Position numbers and translations under genes: made by a program. From contig JANQKP010000006.1 of the NCBI GenBank assembly GCA_028281045.1, forward strand, positions 186,001-250,000: a stretch of 64,000 nucleotides of DNA. The letters are read 5' to 3'. Under the pieces are notes generated by a model. It saw nothing but the letters and a program-made list of their open reading frames with translations, was not told the DNA's origin and ran no database searches. Origin of the DNA: Candidatus Altimarinota bacterium (GTDB taxonomy: Bacteria > Patescibacteriota > Gracilibacteria > UM-FILTER-43-11). This document shows positions 16,577 to 24,731 of the stretch, one piece after another (the first letter of the stretch is position 1; every line of letters begins with the position of its first letter).

Positions 16577-18936
16577 TGGCTTCATTTTTCAAAAACCCAG
16601 GGATTCTAGGGATTAATGCAAGAAACCTCTTGTATATCAAAGCGTATAATCCTAAAAAAGCGATGGTCCTTGCCGATAGCAAGATCAAGACCAAGAACTT
16701 TTTATCTGCCCGTGGTATTCCTGTAGCGAAACTGTACGCTACGATTAGTGATAAAAAAGAACTTGAAACCTTCGATTTCAATGCCCTACCTACGGCTTTT
16801 GTAATTAAGCCGAATGCCGGATACGGAGGAGAGGGGATTTTAATCATCAAAGGTAAAAAAGGATCTAACTTTATTCGTGGAAACGGAGAAATCATCACGC
16901 GTGATGAACTCATTCGTCACTTAAACGATATTCTAGATGGTCGTTATTCTATTGCAGACATCTCAGACACGGCCCTTTTCGAACAACTGCTTGTAGCCCC
17001 TGCGCCTTATGACAAAATGTCATACAAAGGTCTGCCAGATATTCGTATTGTAGTGCATAACCTCATTCCGGTTATGGCTATGCTACGGCTATCTTCAGAA
17101 GTATCTCAAGGTAAAGCTAATATGCATTTGGGAGGAATTGGAGTTGGAATAGACATTGCCAAAGGAGAGCTTACGACAGTAGCCCAATACAATAAGCAAG
17201 TAGACGGTATTCCAGGCTTTGGAGACACCAAAGGAATTAAAATCCCACACTGGGAAGAGATTCTTCTAATTGCTTCTAAGGTACAACAGGTAACGAATCT
17301 TGGATTTGCTGCCGTAGACATTACCCTAGATAAAAACGTAGGGCCGGTACTCCTAGAAATTAACGCGCGTAGTGGGCTTGCAGTACAAATTGCCAATATG
17401 GCTCCGCTTAAACGCCGCCTAGAGAAAGTAAAAGGGATTAAAGTAACCAGTCCAGAAAAGGCCGTGCGTATTGCCCAAGATCTTTTTGGGCAAAAGATCG
17501 AGGCCAAACTTGGAGAACCAGAGAAAAAAGTGATCGGATACCTAGAAAGAGTTTCTCTTATTGGTAAAGAAACTAAAAAAGTCATCGCCAAAATAGACCC
17601 CAACCTAGAAAAATCTGTTTTAGATAAAGGGGTGGCCGAAGAAATTCAGCTAGGAAAAGATGGAAAAATTAAATTCCAGCTTCTAGATGAAAGAAAGCAG
17701 ACTATTGTAGATCTTAAAGATCTTTCTAAAGAAGAACATAAGATTATTCTTGGAGGAAGAGACATCAAAGGATTCTTAATAGACCCAAATAAGTATGAAG
17801 ATGAAGCCAAAGACGCTGGTGAAGAAGAGGCTTCTGCTGTACCAGCGATTCTAAAAGAACTCACGGAAGAAGAGCTGCAAAAACTAGATGCAGAAATTGC
17901 AAATATCGATAGTGAAATTAAACTGCTATCGCATATTAAGCCTACTAATTTAAAAGAAGAGGAAGAAAAATTCCTCCACGATCCTACATACAATCCACAG
18001 TTTGAATATAAAGAGCTTTCATTCAATCCCAATGGGCTTTATGCGCGTATTAAACGCCTAGAATTCCCAGACAGTGCTATGGGAATCATCTGGAGAAAGA
18101 AAGTAGATGAAATACAACGTAAGATTCAACTTCTAGAAGCGCGTGGAACAGATCATTTTACATCGCAAAGTATTTATCTTTACGATTCACCAGACGAAAA
18201 ACTGCTTCAAGAAGCAATTAAAGAGGCGAAGAAAATGCCTCGTAAATTCCCAGAACCAGCAAAGGTTCTAAATTCTAAAGAGGCAAAAGAAATTTTCGAA
18301 AAAGCCATTGAAGACTATGGCCTAAAAGGATGGCGTGTGAAAATTAAGAAAGACATGGTGAGTGACGCCATTGCTGGAAAAGAAAACAGCGTAATGCTCC
18401 GCGAAGGCGCTGTATTTACCATGGAGCGCCTAAAAGGAACCATTGCTCATGAAATAGAAACCCATGTGTTTAGAGCGATGAATGGAGCGCAGCAACCATA
18501 TAAAATTTTCCAACGTGGTCTTGCAGATTACCTAACGATTGAAGAAGGTCTTGCCGTATACAATCAAGAGCAAACTGAAAGCACAGACACGCCTAAAAAG
18601 TATTGGCCAGCGAGCTCTGTAATTGGAATTCACAAAGCGTTAAATGGAAGCTTTGTAGATGTTTATAACGAAATATTACGCTACCGCTTCGATCACGATC
18701 GCGCTTGGAAAGTAGCCCTTAAGGCGAAACGTGGACTTACAGATACTAGTCGCCCAGGGGCGTTTACCAAAGACTTTGTATACTTTAAGGGTTACAGACA
18801 AATTCTAGACTTTGTAAAAGCCGGAGGAGACATAAGAGAGCTCTACTACGGTAAAATTACCTTAGAAGACATTGAAATCGTTAAAAAAGTACGTGGAATT
18901 AAAGCACCAACGTACTTACCAGGATATTTACACTAA
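16576..18936 (+). CDS. ATP-grasp ligase fused to degenerate retropepsin-like and DUF1704 peptidase domains
   Basis: A 786-residue fusion. Residues 1-300 form an ATP-grasp of the alpha-L-glutamate-ligase-like (RimK-related) family: GILGINARN at the start, KPNAGYGGEG near 78-86, and the metal-binding LLEINARSG near 259-267. Residues 325-405 resemble the RimK-associated aspartyl-protease-like domain, with VIAKIDPN where DTG is expected (Asp341-Pro-Asn) and ILGGRDIKGFLIDP at 391-404, so protease chemistry is probably lost. A helical linker follows. The end is DUF1704, with HEIETH (His625, Glu626, His630) and EEGLA at 656-660. DUF1704 includes the tubulin carboxypeptidase MATCAP. The gene overlaps its 7TM partner by one base. 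Substrate unknown. Confidence 0.82.
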   Translation: MASFFKNPGILGINARNLLYIKAYNPKKAMVLADSKIKTKNFLSARGIPVAKLYATISDKKELETFDFNALPTAFVIKPNAGYGGEGILIIKGKKGSNFIRGNGEIITRDELIRHLNDILDGRYSIADISDTALFEQLLVAPAPYDKMSYKGLPDIRIVVHNLIPVMAMLRLSSEVSQGKANMHLGGIGVGIDIAKGELTTVAQYNKQVDGIPGFGDTKGIKIPHWEEILLIASKVQQVTNLGFAAVDITLDKNVGPVLLEINARSGLAVQIANMAPLKRRLEKVKGIKVTSPEKAVRIAQDLFGQKIEAKLGEPEKKVIGYLERVSLIGKETKKVIAKIDPNLEKSVLDKGVAEEIQLGKDGKIKFQLLDERKQTIVDLKDLSKEEHKIILGGRDIKGFLIDPNKYEDEAKDAGEEEASAVPAILKELTEEELQKLDAEIANIDSEIKLLSHIKPTNLKEEEEKFLHDPTYNPQFEYKELSFNPNGLYARIKRLEFPDSAMGIIWRKKVDEIQRKIQLLEARGTDHFTSQSIYLYDSPDEKLLQEAIKEAKKMPRKFPEPAKVLNSKEAKEIFEKAIEDYGLKGWRVKIKKDMVSDAIAGKENSVMLREGAVFTMERLKGTIAHEIETHVFRAMNGAQQPYKIFQRGLADYLTIEEGLAVYNQEQTESTDTPKKYWPASSVIGIHKALNGSFVDVYNEILRYRFDHDRAWKVALKAKRGLTDTSRPGAFTKDFVYFKGYRQILDFVKAGGDIRELYYGKITLEDIEIVKKVRGIKAPTYLPGYLH

Positions 18937-19415
18937 GCTCGGTCATCGACATAGGGTCCAATAGCTTTCCATAGATGAGACTCAATTTTTTCACTATGAC
19001 GATGATCTAGCTCAATAAGGTGGATACCTTTCTTTTTGTAGATTCTTCTTTTGTACTCCCTTTCTTCTTTGTATTTCTCTCCCACTTCTGGATGATTCAG
19101 TAAGCCATAATATTCAATATATATGTCCTGATCAGGCAGATAGAAATCAGGATAAATTTTAAAGAAAAGATGATGCCTTAGTGGATGTTCATATTTATAA
19201 TTAACATTATATTTAGAAAGTGAATTGGCAATTCGTTTTTCTATATTGCTTTTCACCTTTTCACCTTGGCTTGTTATCCCCTTTTTCCCATATCCAAAAA
19301 AGCGTGTCAGTGGTTTTACAATAACGCCTACCAATTTTTTTATTAAAATAAAAGGTAGGTCAAAAAGAATCATTGCTACGTTGTCCCTTTTCTTTTTGTG
19401 ATATTTTCTAGCCAT
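18933..19415 (-). CDS. PD-(D/E)XK-like nuclease domain protein
   Basis: A 160-residue basic protein. A hydrophobic helix may span residues 14-36. The core (about 65-150) has an E-x-R-I-A-N helix, then PDFYLPDQDIYIEYYG, where PD and the later E with the following Y/G match the PD-(D/E)XK metal site, and a final GIHLIELDHRH strand. It resembles the DUF559-type or helicase-associated restriction-like fold. It overlaps the symporter gene upstream by 8 bases and the convergent fusion gene by 4 bases, so it is probably the last gene of the TrmB operon. Whether it cuts DNA is inferred. Confidence 0.65.
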   Translation of the reverse strand: MARKYHKKKRDNVAMILFDLPFILIKKLVGVIVKPLTRFFGYGKKGITSQGEKVKSNIEKRIANSLSKYNVNYKYEHPLRHHLFFKIYPDFYLPDQDIYIEYYGLLNHPEVGEKYKEEREYKRRIYKKKGIHLIELDHRHSEKIESHLWKAIGPYVDDRA

Positions 19416-20751
19416 TATTTGAATTCTTAATTACCTTCTGAGCAATAATTAACGTAGTAGTAGAGACTAGCAATACGCTAGTCATGGTATTTGGATCTAT
19501 ATGACCAAGTAAAACCCAAACGAGCCAATAAAGTAGCGCAGAAAGCACGCTTATGAGCACAGCTTTTGGATTTAAGTCCCCAATAAAGCTTCCAATAATA
19601 GAAGGCGTAAGACTAAAGCCAAGCCCTACATTTACCAGGGCAATGTGCACAACATCACGGAAGAAGTAAGTGAGTAGAGAAACAAGAAGCACAATAAACA
19701 TAATTCCAATTCTCGTATAAGCTCTAAGCTCATCTTCATTCGGCTCTATCCCTTTTCTTTGGCTTACAAAGTCTTTAGCAAAGCTGGTTGCTAGTACGAA
19801 AAGTAAAGTGTCTGCAGAAGACATAATGGCGGCAAATAAAAGCACTACCCCAAGGCCAAGGACACCAGGTGGGAGTAAGTTGGTCATCCCAAACACTAGG
19901 GCCTGAGAAGAATCTATATCGGGAAAAGCATTACGAGCAGCAAGCCCAATCATTGTAATCCCTGCTCCGAGTATTAATATAACAATTCCAGAAATAAAAA
20001 ATCCCTGTTTAATAATTTTATCGTTTTTAGCAGCGTAAACTCTTTGCCATACATCAGCCGCATGCCACACTGAAAGACTTCCAATAAGAAGGAAAGAGGT
20101 GAGGAGCTTTGGATCGCTTGCATCTAGTTGCAAGAGTTCATTTACAGGAACTTCCGCCTTTTTAAAGCTCATAACCCCTACTACAAATATAAGGAAAAGC
20201 ACTACTAAATATTGAAACACATCCGTTTTAACTACAGACTGAAAACCACCCATAACCAAGTAAAGTAAAATCACGGTAGCGGTTATAGCTAGCGAAGCTT
20301 CATAACTAAAACCACTTAGAGCAGCCAGTATTTGAGTGCCTGAAATAAATTGCTTAAGTATAGCAATTAAAATAACGGTAAAAATAATCATAGCCACTAA
20401 GTGGCCCAGTTTTTTACCATATTTGAAATGGAAAAAATCGGCCACCGTATGAAAGTTGTTTTCCTTTCCTATTTTTCTTAAGTTTTTGGCAATGTAGGCA
20501 AAGAAAATAAAGCCAAGGGTAGCCCCAACAAAACCAAGCAGGGTGACAATGCCATATACATAGGTATAGGCGGTATAAACCACAAGTACAGTTCCGCCCA
20601 CCAGGGTGGCCACAATGGTACTTACAAATTCAAAAAGCCCCAGCTGTCTGTTGGCTATCATAAATTCATCTCCAGATTGTTTACGGCCACTAAAGTAACC
20701 AATGAGAATCAGGAGAATGATATAGCCTATAAGGTAAGAAACATCAAACAT
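19408..20751 (-). CDS. Sodium:solute symporter family transporter
   Basis: A 447-residue polytopic membrane protein with about 12-13 hydrophobic helices. The N-terminus LIGYIILLILIGYFSGRKQSGDEFMIANRQLG is the standard SSS-family opening, and the VATLVGGTVLVVYTAYTYVYG segment follows. The solute cannot be told from sequence; the family carries amino acids, sugars, proline or nucleosides with Na+. It is 10 bases after a TrmB-type regulator that presumably controls it, and it overlaps the nuclease-like gene downstream. Confidence 0.85.
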   Translation of the reverse strand: MFDVSYLIGYIILLILIGYFSGRKQSGDEFMIANRQLGLFEFVSTIVATLVGGTVLVVYTAYTYVYGIVTLLGFVGATLGFIFFAYIAKNLRKIGKENNFHTVADFFHFKYGKKLGHLVAMIIFTVILIAILKQFISGTQILAALSGFSYEASLAITATVILLYLVMGGFQSVVKTDVFQYLVVLFLIFVVGVMSFKKAEVPVNELLQLDASDPKLLTSFLLIGSLSVWHAADVWQRVYAAKNDKIIKQGFFISGIVILILGAGITMIGLAARNAFPDIDSSQALVFGMTNLLPPGVLGLGVVLLFAAIMSSADTLLFVLATSFAKDFVSQRKGIEPNEDELRAYTRIGIMFIVLLVSLLTYFFRDVVHIALVNVGLGFSLTPSIIGSFIGDLNPKAVLISVLSALLYWLVWVLLGHIDPNTMTSVLLVSTTTLIIAQKVIKNSNNG

Positions 20752-20761
20752 GTTATTAATT

Positions 20762-21547
20762 TTAACTCATGGGACTAGACTGTTGCCAGGTAAGTTTAAA
20801 CATCACACTTTGAACAAAGTAAGCAATATCCTCATTTTCAATAATGGTCGTGGTTAGCTTGTTTTCCGTATAGGACATCAGGGCTACTTTATTATCCCAA
20901 CTAAAAAAACCAGATTTCCACACTAATTCCGGAGGAAGTAGGCGTACTTCAATTAAATATTCAGACGCCTTTTTATTTACCCTATCAGCGAAATCACAAG
21001 GGGGAAATATAAGTTGTGTGCGAATTTTCTTTTTGGCTCGTCTTACGAAGTAATTTTCTAGATAATCTGGATTAATTACTTTAGAAAATATGTCTACGTA
21101 GGTAAACACATAAACCCTTCCAGATTTATTATCCAAAGATTCCTCCAACATTTTTTTAAAGCCATCTACGCCCTCATAAAACTTCACAGTCGGCCTAGCG
21201 GTATCCGTAGATCGTGCTTGATACAGCAATTTAGTCACATAATCTAAATTGGTTTCAATCACTTCCAATTCACTCTGCTTCTTTTGAAGCAGCCTATAAA
21301 GTACATCTGGCTCTTCTGCCACAATAAGCCTTCTCTTGCCCTTTCTAGACTCAGTAATGAGCCCCTTATCAATGAGTTGTACAACAGAGCTGTGTACCGT
21401 CACTCGGTTTTTACGCATGGCACGCGCGATTTCTTGCACGCTAGAAGGCCCCATTTCAAGGCATTTTACATATATTTCAGCCTCGCTTGCATTGCAATCG
21501 AAGTGCTTTAACTGTGTTTGGATTCGCGATAGCTCCGCAGAATTCAT
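20762..21547 (-). CDS. TrmB-family transcriptional regulator
   Basis: A 261-residue protein. The N-terminal winged HTH (about residues 15-75; SVQEIARAMRKNRVTVHSSVVQLIDKGLI) and the following coiled segment (about 85-110) match the TrmB family, which senses sugars or other solutes in archaea and some bacteria. The C-terminal domain (about 120-255) is the ligand-sensing part. The ATG at 21547 lies 5 bases downstream of a perfect inverted repeat that covers the predicted RNA start, so self-regulation is likely. The operon runs regulator, symporter, nuclease-like gene. Confidence 0.8.
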   Translation of the reverse strand: MNSAELSRIQTQLKHFDCNASEAEIYVKCLEMGPSSVQEIARAMRKNRVTVHSSVVQLIDKGLITESRKGKRRLIVAEEPDVLYRLLQKKQSELEVIETNLDYVTKLLYQARSTDTARPTVKFYEGVDGFKKMLEESLDNKSGRVYVFTYVDIFSKVINPDYLENYFVRRAKKKIRTQLIFPPCDFADRVNKKASEYLIEVRLLPPELVWKSGFFSWDNKVALMSYTENKLTTTIIENEDIAYFVQSVMFKLTWQQSSPMS

Positions 21548-21551
21548 TAAA

Positions 21552-21572
21552 ATGTAGATTAATTTTCTACAT
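21552..21572. promoter_or_regulatory. Operator-like inverted repeat at the TrmB promoter start site
   Basis: ATGTAGA and TCTACAT form a perfect 7-bp inverted repeat around a 7-base centre. It lies between the -10 box and the ATG of the TrmB gene and covers the predicted +1, a good place for autorepression. Confidence 0.65.
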
Positions 21573-21574
21573 AT

Positions 21575-21603
21575 ATTATAACAAAATAAAATGGCTTATT
21601 CAA
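21575..21603 (-). promoter_or_regulatory. Promoter of the TrmB-symporter operon
   Basis: Minus strand TTGAAT (21598-21603), 17-base spacer, perfect TATAAT (21575-21580). Confidence 0.75.
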
Positions 21604-21609
21604 GCCATT
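21590..21609. repeat. Second perfect inverted repeat over the TrmB -35 region
   Basis: AATGGCTT and AAGCCATT are perfect 8-bp arms separated by ATTC. The repeat covers the -35 box of the TrmB promoter and could be a second binding site for another factor; its sequence is unlike the first repeat. Confidence 0.5.
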
Positions 21610-21655
21610 AAATAGGATTTATAAAAGAATAATTAGAAAATATGTTATTAGTTTA

Positions 21656-21684
21656 TTGACATATAATATTATAAAATATATAAT
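21656..21684 (+). promoter_or_regulatory. Consensus sigma-70 promoter of the ankyrin cassette
   Basis: Perfect TTGACA (21656-21661), 17 bases, perfect TATAAT (21679-21684). Its spacer is entirely A/T. The ATG at 21737 is 52 bases past the -10. Confidence 0.8.
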
Positions 21685-21736
21685 GATTACGTCAACCTAG
21701 GACAGACAAATTAATTAGCCCCTTAAATTTTACAAT

Positions 21737-22456
21737 ATGAATACCTTAAACAATAACAGCGATGTATTAGGTGATGACCTTGCTACATATGATTTAGCCC
21801 AAGAATTTGATGGAATAAAAGATTACGAAAGACCTTATGTCATGGCTGCAAAAGAATCACTGAAATCTGCCATTTGGGCAAAAGATCGCATGCGTATCAG
21901 AAGAATCTTAGAGCATCTGCATGGGCGTACTAATATTTCTTTTTCCGATCTAATGAATTCACGAGTAGATGAGAGCGCTGAATTTACATGGCCTATGTTT
22001 GCCGCTCGGTTTGGTAATGAAAGCATGTGCCTGGAAGTTGACGCTTATGGTGGAGACTTTGAAGCTTCTACATCAGACGGTTGGACACCTCTCAGAACAG
22101 CCGTATGCTATGACAATCTAGAAGCTTTCAACTTTATTATTGGTAATACTGGGTGGCGTCCTAATCCAAGCGTAGACGTAAATATTCGATTTATAGATGG
22201 GCACACACCTCTGACTTACATTGCTGAAAATAGACCTAGTCATCAAATCGAAATGGTTCACGCTCTGGTTAAGCAGGGCGCTGATGTAAGCCTGAAAACA
22301 GCCGAGGGAAAAACCGCTGAAATGATTGCTGCTGAGACAGGTAACCTAGAGGTTGCACAACTTCTTGCAGAGATCGCCTCAAAAGTAGAGTTAGAAAAAA
22401 ACATTGCCAACGTATCAAGACAAAAAACAGAAGAGGTATGGAATAGTCTTGCTTAG
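21737..22456 (+). CDS. Ankyrin-repeat protein
   Basis: A 239-residue protein without signal peptide. Ankyrin-type repeats appear from about residue 110 onward: DGWTPLRTAVCYDNLEAFNF, then DGHTPLTYIAENR followed by a VHALVKQGADVSLK helix-loop, then GKTAEMIAAETGNLEVAQLL. These proteins bind other proteins; the partner is unknown. A weaker repeat (FTWPMFAARFGNESMCLEV) may precede them. It is first in a three-gene cassette with two hypothetical genes and has the strongest promoter in the window. Confidence 0.8.
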   Translation: MNTLNNNSDVLGDDLATYDLAQEFDGIKDYERPYVMAAKESLKSAIWAKDRMRIRRILEHLHGRTNISFSDLMNSRVDESAEFTWPMFAARFGNESMCLEVDAYGGDFEASTSDGWTPLRTAVCYDNLEAFNFIIGNTGWRPNPSVDVNIRFIDGHTPLTYIAENRPSHQIEMVHALVKQGADVSLKTAEGKTAEMIAAETGNLEVAQLLAEIASKVELEKNIANVSRQKTEEVWNSLA

Positions 22457-22470
22457 CCTGCAGGCCAAAT

Positions 22471-22499
22471 AGCTCATCTTGAAATCACCAAGATGAGCT
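22471..22499 (+). promoter_or_regulatory. Hairpin enclosing the start codon of the 22493 gene
   Basis: An 11-bp perfect stem (22471-22481 with 22489-22499) and a 7-base loop hold the ATG at 22493-22495 inside the 3' arm. There is no T-run after it, so it is not a standard terminator. It may limit translation of the second cassette gene. Confidence 0.55.
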
Positions 22500-23308
22500 T
22501 GATAGTACTTGACAAAAATATCAATTCCACGTACAATGCGCTCGTTAATGATAATTTTGCTATGCCTCTCCGTAATCCCGACACAATCATAGGTGTTGTT
22601 AGTGTCTTAGGTAATCACTTTGATGACACTAAAGAGCTAAATCTAGACCCAGAAAAAGTAGGTGACTACGTGGGTGATCTTGTTGAATGTATTAGTTTTC
22701 ATACCTCACCTCAATTAGTGGAGCTTTTCAAAGGAATTAGAGCCTCTGCTATCGAAGTGCTAGAAACAGCTAGAGAGTCTAAAATCTTTAATCCAAGAGA
22801 CAATAGCTATTTTCACATTGCAAAAGGTATTCAAACCCTTGAGCAGCTGCCAGAGTCTGTAAGTGATACTAAAAATACTACTCCTGTAGTTCAACTATTC
22901 CCAGCTCAGCCTGTTGTAGAAGTTGAACAGCCATCATATGTAGTAAAAAACACCATGCCAAAAGCTCCTAGTAAGTATGGAGCTGAGATTTCAAATCTTT
23001 TGGCACGTATTATTGCTATTAAAAGATACATTAGAAGCTTTGCTGAGCCTGAAAAACAATTGAAGCTTTATTCTCAAATTGAAGTACTGTCAGCAGACAT
23101 TATTGCCCTTATTGAAAAAGGAGCTCGTCTGACCGAAGAAGAAGCCACATCTATTGCAAGTCATCTGGATAATTTAAATATGAACCCAGAAGGATTCACC
23201 CAGCCAGATATGCTAGGCCGTGTACAACTTCTAGTGGATATTGCCAATGAAGAATATGTGACTGATGAAAAAGTCGTTGCCCAAATTAACTCTAACCTCC
23301 AACAATAA
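22493..23308 (+). CDS. Hypothetical protein, ankyrin cassette gene 2
   Basis: A 271-residue soluble protein with no recognised domain. The N-terminal 115 residues and the C-terminal 110 residues (ISNLLARIIAIKRYIRSFAE and further helices) look helical and are joined by a proline-rich linker (about 130-160). It begins 36 bases after the ankyrin gene. The ATG is enclosed in a hairpin; the next in-frame ATG is at 22562, so the true start is not certain. Its stop overlaps gene 3 by one base (TAATG). Confidence 0.6.
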   Translation: MSLIVLDKNINSTYNALVNDNFAMPLRNPDTIIGVVSVLGNHFDDTKELNLDPEKVGDYVGDLVECISFHTSPQLVELFKGIRASAIEVLETARESKIFNPRDNSYFHIAKGIQTLEQLPESVSDTKNTTPVVQLFPAQPVVEVEQPSYVVKNTMPKAPSKYGAEISNLLARIIAIKRYIRSFAEPEKQLKLYSQIEVLSADIIALIEKGARLTEEEATSIASHLDNLNMNPEGFTQPDMLGRVQLLVDIANEEYVTDEKVVAQINSNLQQ

Positions 23309-23721
23309 TGAATAGAAGAAGAGAATTAGAACAACAACCAGAGCTAACACCAGAGGTTGGTACTGATGAAAATTTTAAAGCAGCTCTTGAGACTTGTATT
23401 TCTAGTTTTTCTGCAGGCGCCACTTCTATTGCTCGTGAGTTAGGAAGACTAAGTAAAAGAGTATCAGATCATGTAACGAATCGTAGTAAGCATGAAGATT
23501 CTTCGTATGATTTTGCGACTTGTCACAGAGCTTTAACTTTTTTAGAAGGACATCAATCAGATCCAGCACTGGCGCCTTCTAGCGTAGAAATTGCTCTAAT
23601 GACATCTATGCTCAAGGCTGTCATCGATAAAGAAGACAAGACTACAGCTAGTTCTAAAAAAGTTGTTGATGTAAGAGATGATGTGACTCAAGTGACCGAA
23701 GGAAACCTTCACCTGGGTTAG
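23308..23721 (+). CDS. Hypothetical protein, ankyrin cassette gene 3
   Basis: A 137-residue acidic, mostly helical protein. It overlaps the stop of gene 2 by one base and the convergent queA by 4 bases. No signal peptide, membrane helix or known motif is seen. The one-base overlap suggests that its level is tied to gene 2. The function is unknown. Confidence 0.55.
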   Translation: MNRRRELEQQPELTPEVGTDENFKAALETCISSFSAGATSIARELGRLSKRVSDHVTNRSKHEDSSYDFATCHRALTFLEGHQSDPALAPSSVEIALMTSMLKAVIDKEDKTTASSKKVVDVRDDVTQVTEGNLHLG

Positions 23722-24731
23722 CAAATATACATCGCATCTCCAAAGCTAAAGAACCTGTAGTTATTTTCTTTGGCCTTTTCGTAGGCTGCAAAAATAAATT
23801 CTTTAGAAGCTAAGCTGCTCACCAGCATGAGCAGTGTGCTTTTTGGTAAATGAAAATTGGTAATTAAATTATCTACAAATTTCCATTTATATCCTGGAGT
23901 AATAAATATATCAGTTTCTCCAGCATGTGGAGCAAGTTTTCCATGCTTATCTGCGCAGCTTTCAAGCACACGCACACTTGTGGTTCCCACAGCCACTATT
24001 TTTTTACCGGCGCCCTTGGCCGCATTTAACCTGCTAGCTGTTTCACTATCTAAGCGTAGCCACTCTCCATGCATTTCATGGTCTTCAACATCATCTGTTT
24101 TAACCGGCAAGAAAGTTCCAAGCCCTACATGTAGTAATACCTTTTCTATTTGTACCCCTTTGGCTTCTAATTGCTCTAAAAGCTCTGGCGTAAAGTGCAA
24201 GCCTGCCGTTGGCGCCGCTACACTACCTTCTTCATCACTGTAGACCGTTTGATACCTTTCTTTTTCTTCCAATTTCTCTGTTATGTAAGGCGGCAAAGGC
24301 ATTTGCCCACGTTCTTTTAAATATTCGGTGAAGTTATTACATTCAAAAGCAATAATTCTCAGGCCGCTTTCTAAAACCTCTTTCACTTCTACTTTTAATT
24401 TCTCATCTATATTCAAAACAGTGCCTTCTTTGAATTTCTTTCCAGGTCTCACCATACATTCCCAAGCATTTCCTGCGAATGGTTTAATTAAAAGAATCTC
24501 TGCTTCGCTTTCACCCAGCTTAAAACGTAATCTTGCGGGAATAACGCGAGACTCATTTAAAACTAGCACCGTGTTTTCATCTAAAAGATCTGCAATGTCT
24601 GCAAATTTCTTATGCTCTATGGCGTTATTTTCTCTGTGGAGCACCATTAATTTAGAGGCATCTCTTTTACCTAGCGGAGTCTGCGCAATGTATTCCTGTG
24701 GGAGATCGAAATCGAAATCAGAGAGTTTCAT
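23718..24731 (-). CDS. queA: S-adenosylmethionine:tRNA ribosyltransferase-isomerase
   Basis: QueA moves the ribosyl part of SAM onto preQ1 in tRNA to form epoxyqueuosine. The 337-residue protein has the family start MKLSDFDFDLPQEYIAQTPL, the RDASKLMVLHR and LNESRVIPARL motifs, and APTAGLHFT and NLITNFHLPKSTLLMLVS later. Length is normal. tgt, which supplies preQ1-tRNA, is not in the window. The start overlaps the DUF3048 gene's last base, so the two are likely co-transcribed. Confidence 0.95.
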   Translation of the reverse strand: MKLSDFDFDLPQEYIAQTPLGKRDASKLMVLHRENNAIEHKKFADIADLLDENTVLVLNESRVIPARLRFKLGESEAEILLIKPFAGNAWECMVRPGKKFKEGTVLNIDEKLKVEVKEVLESGLRIIAFECNNFTEYLKERGQMPLPPYITEKLEEKERYQTVYSDEEGSVAAPTAGLHFTPELLEQLEAKGVQIEKVLLHVGLGTFLPVKTDDVEDHEMHGEWLRLDSETASRLNAAKGAGKKIVAVGTTSVRVLESCADKHGKLAPHAGETDIFITPGYKWKFVDNLITNFHLPKSTLLMLVSSLASKEFIFAAYEKAKENNYRFFSFGDAMYIC

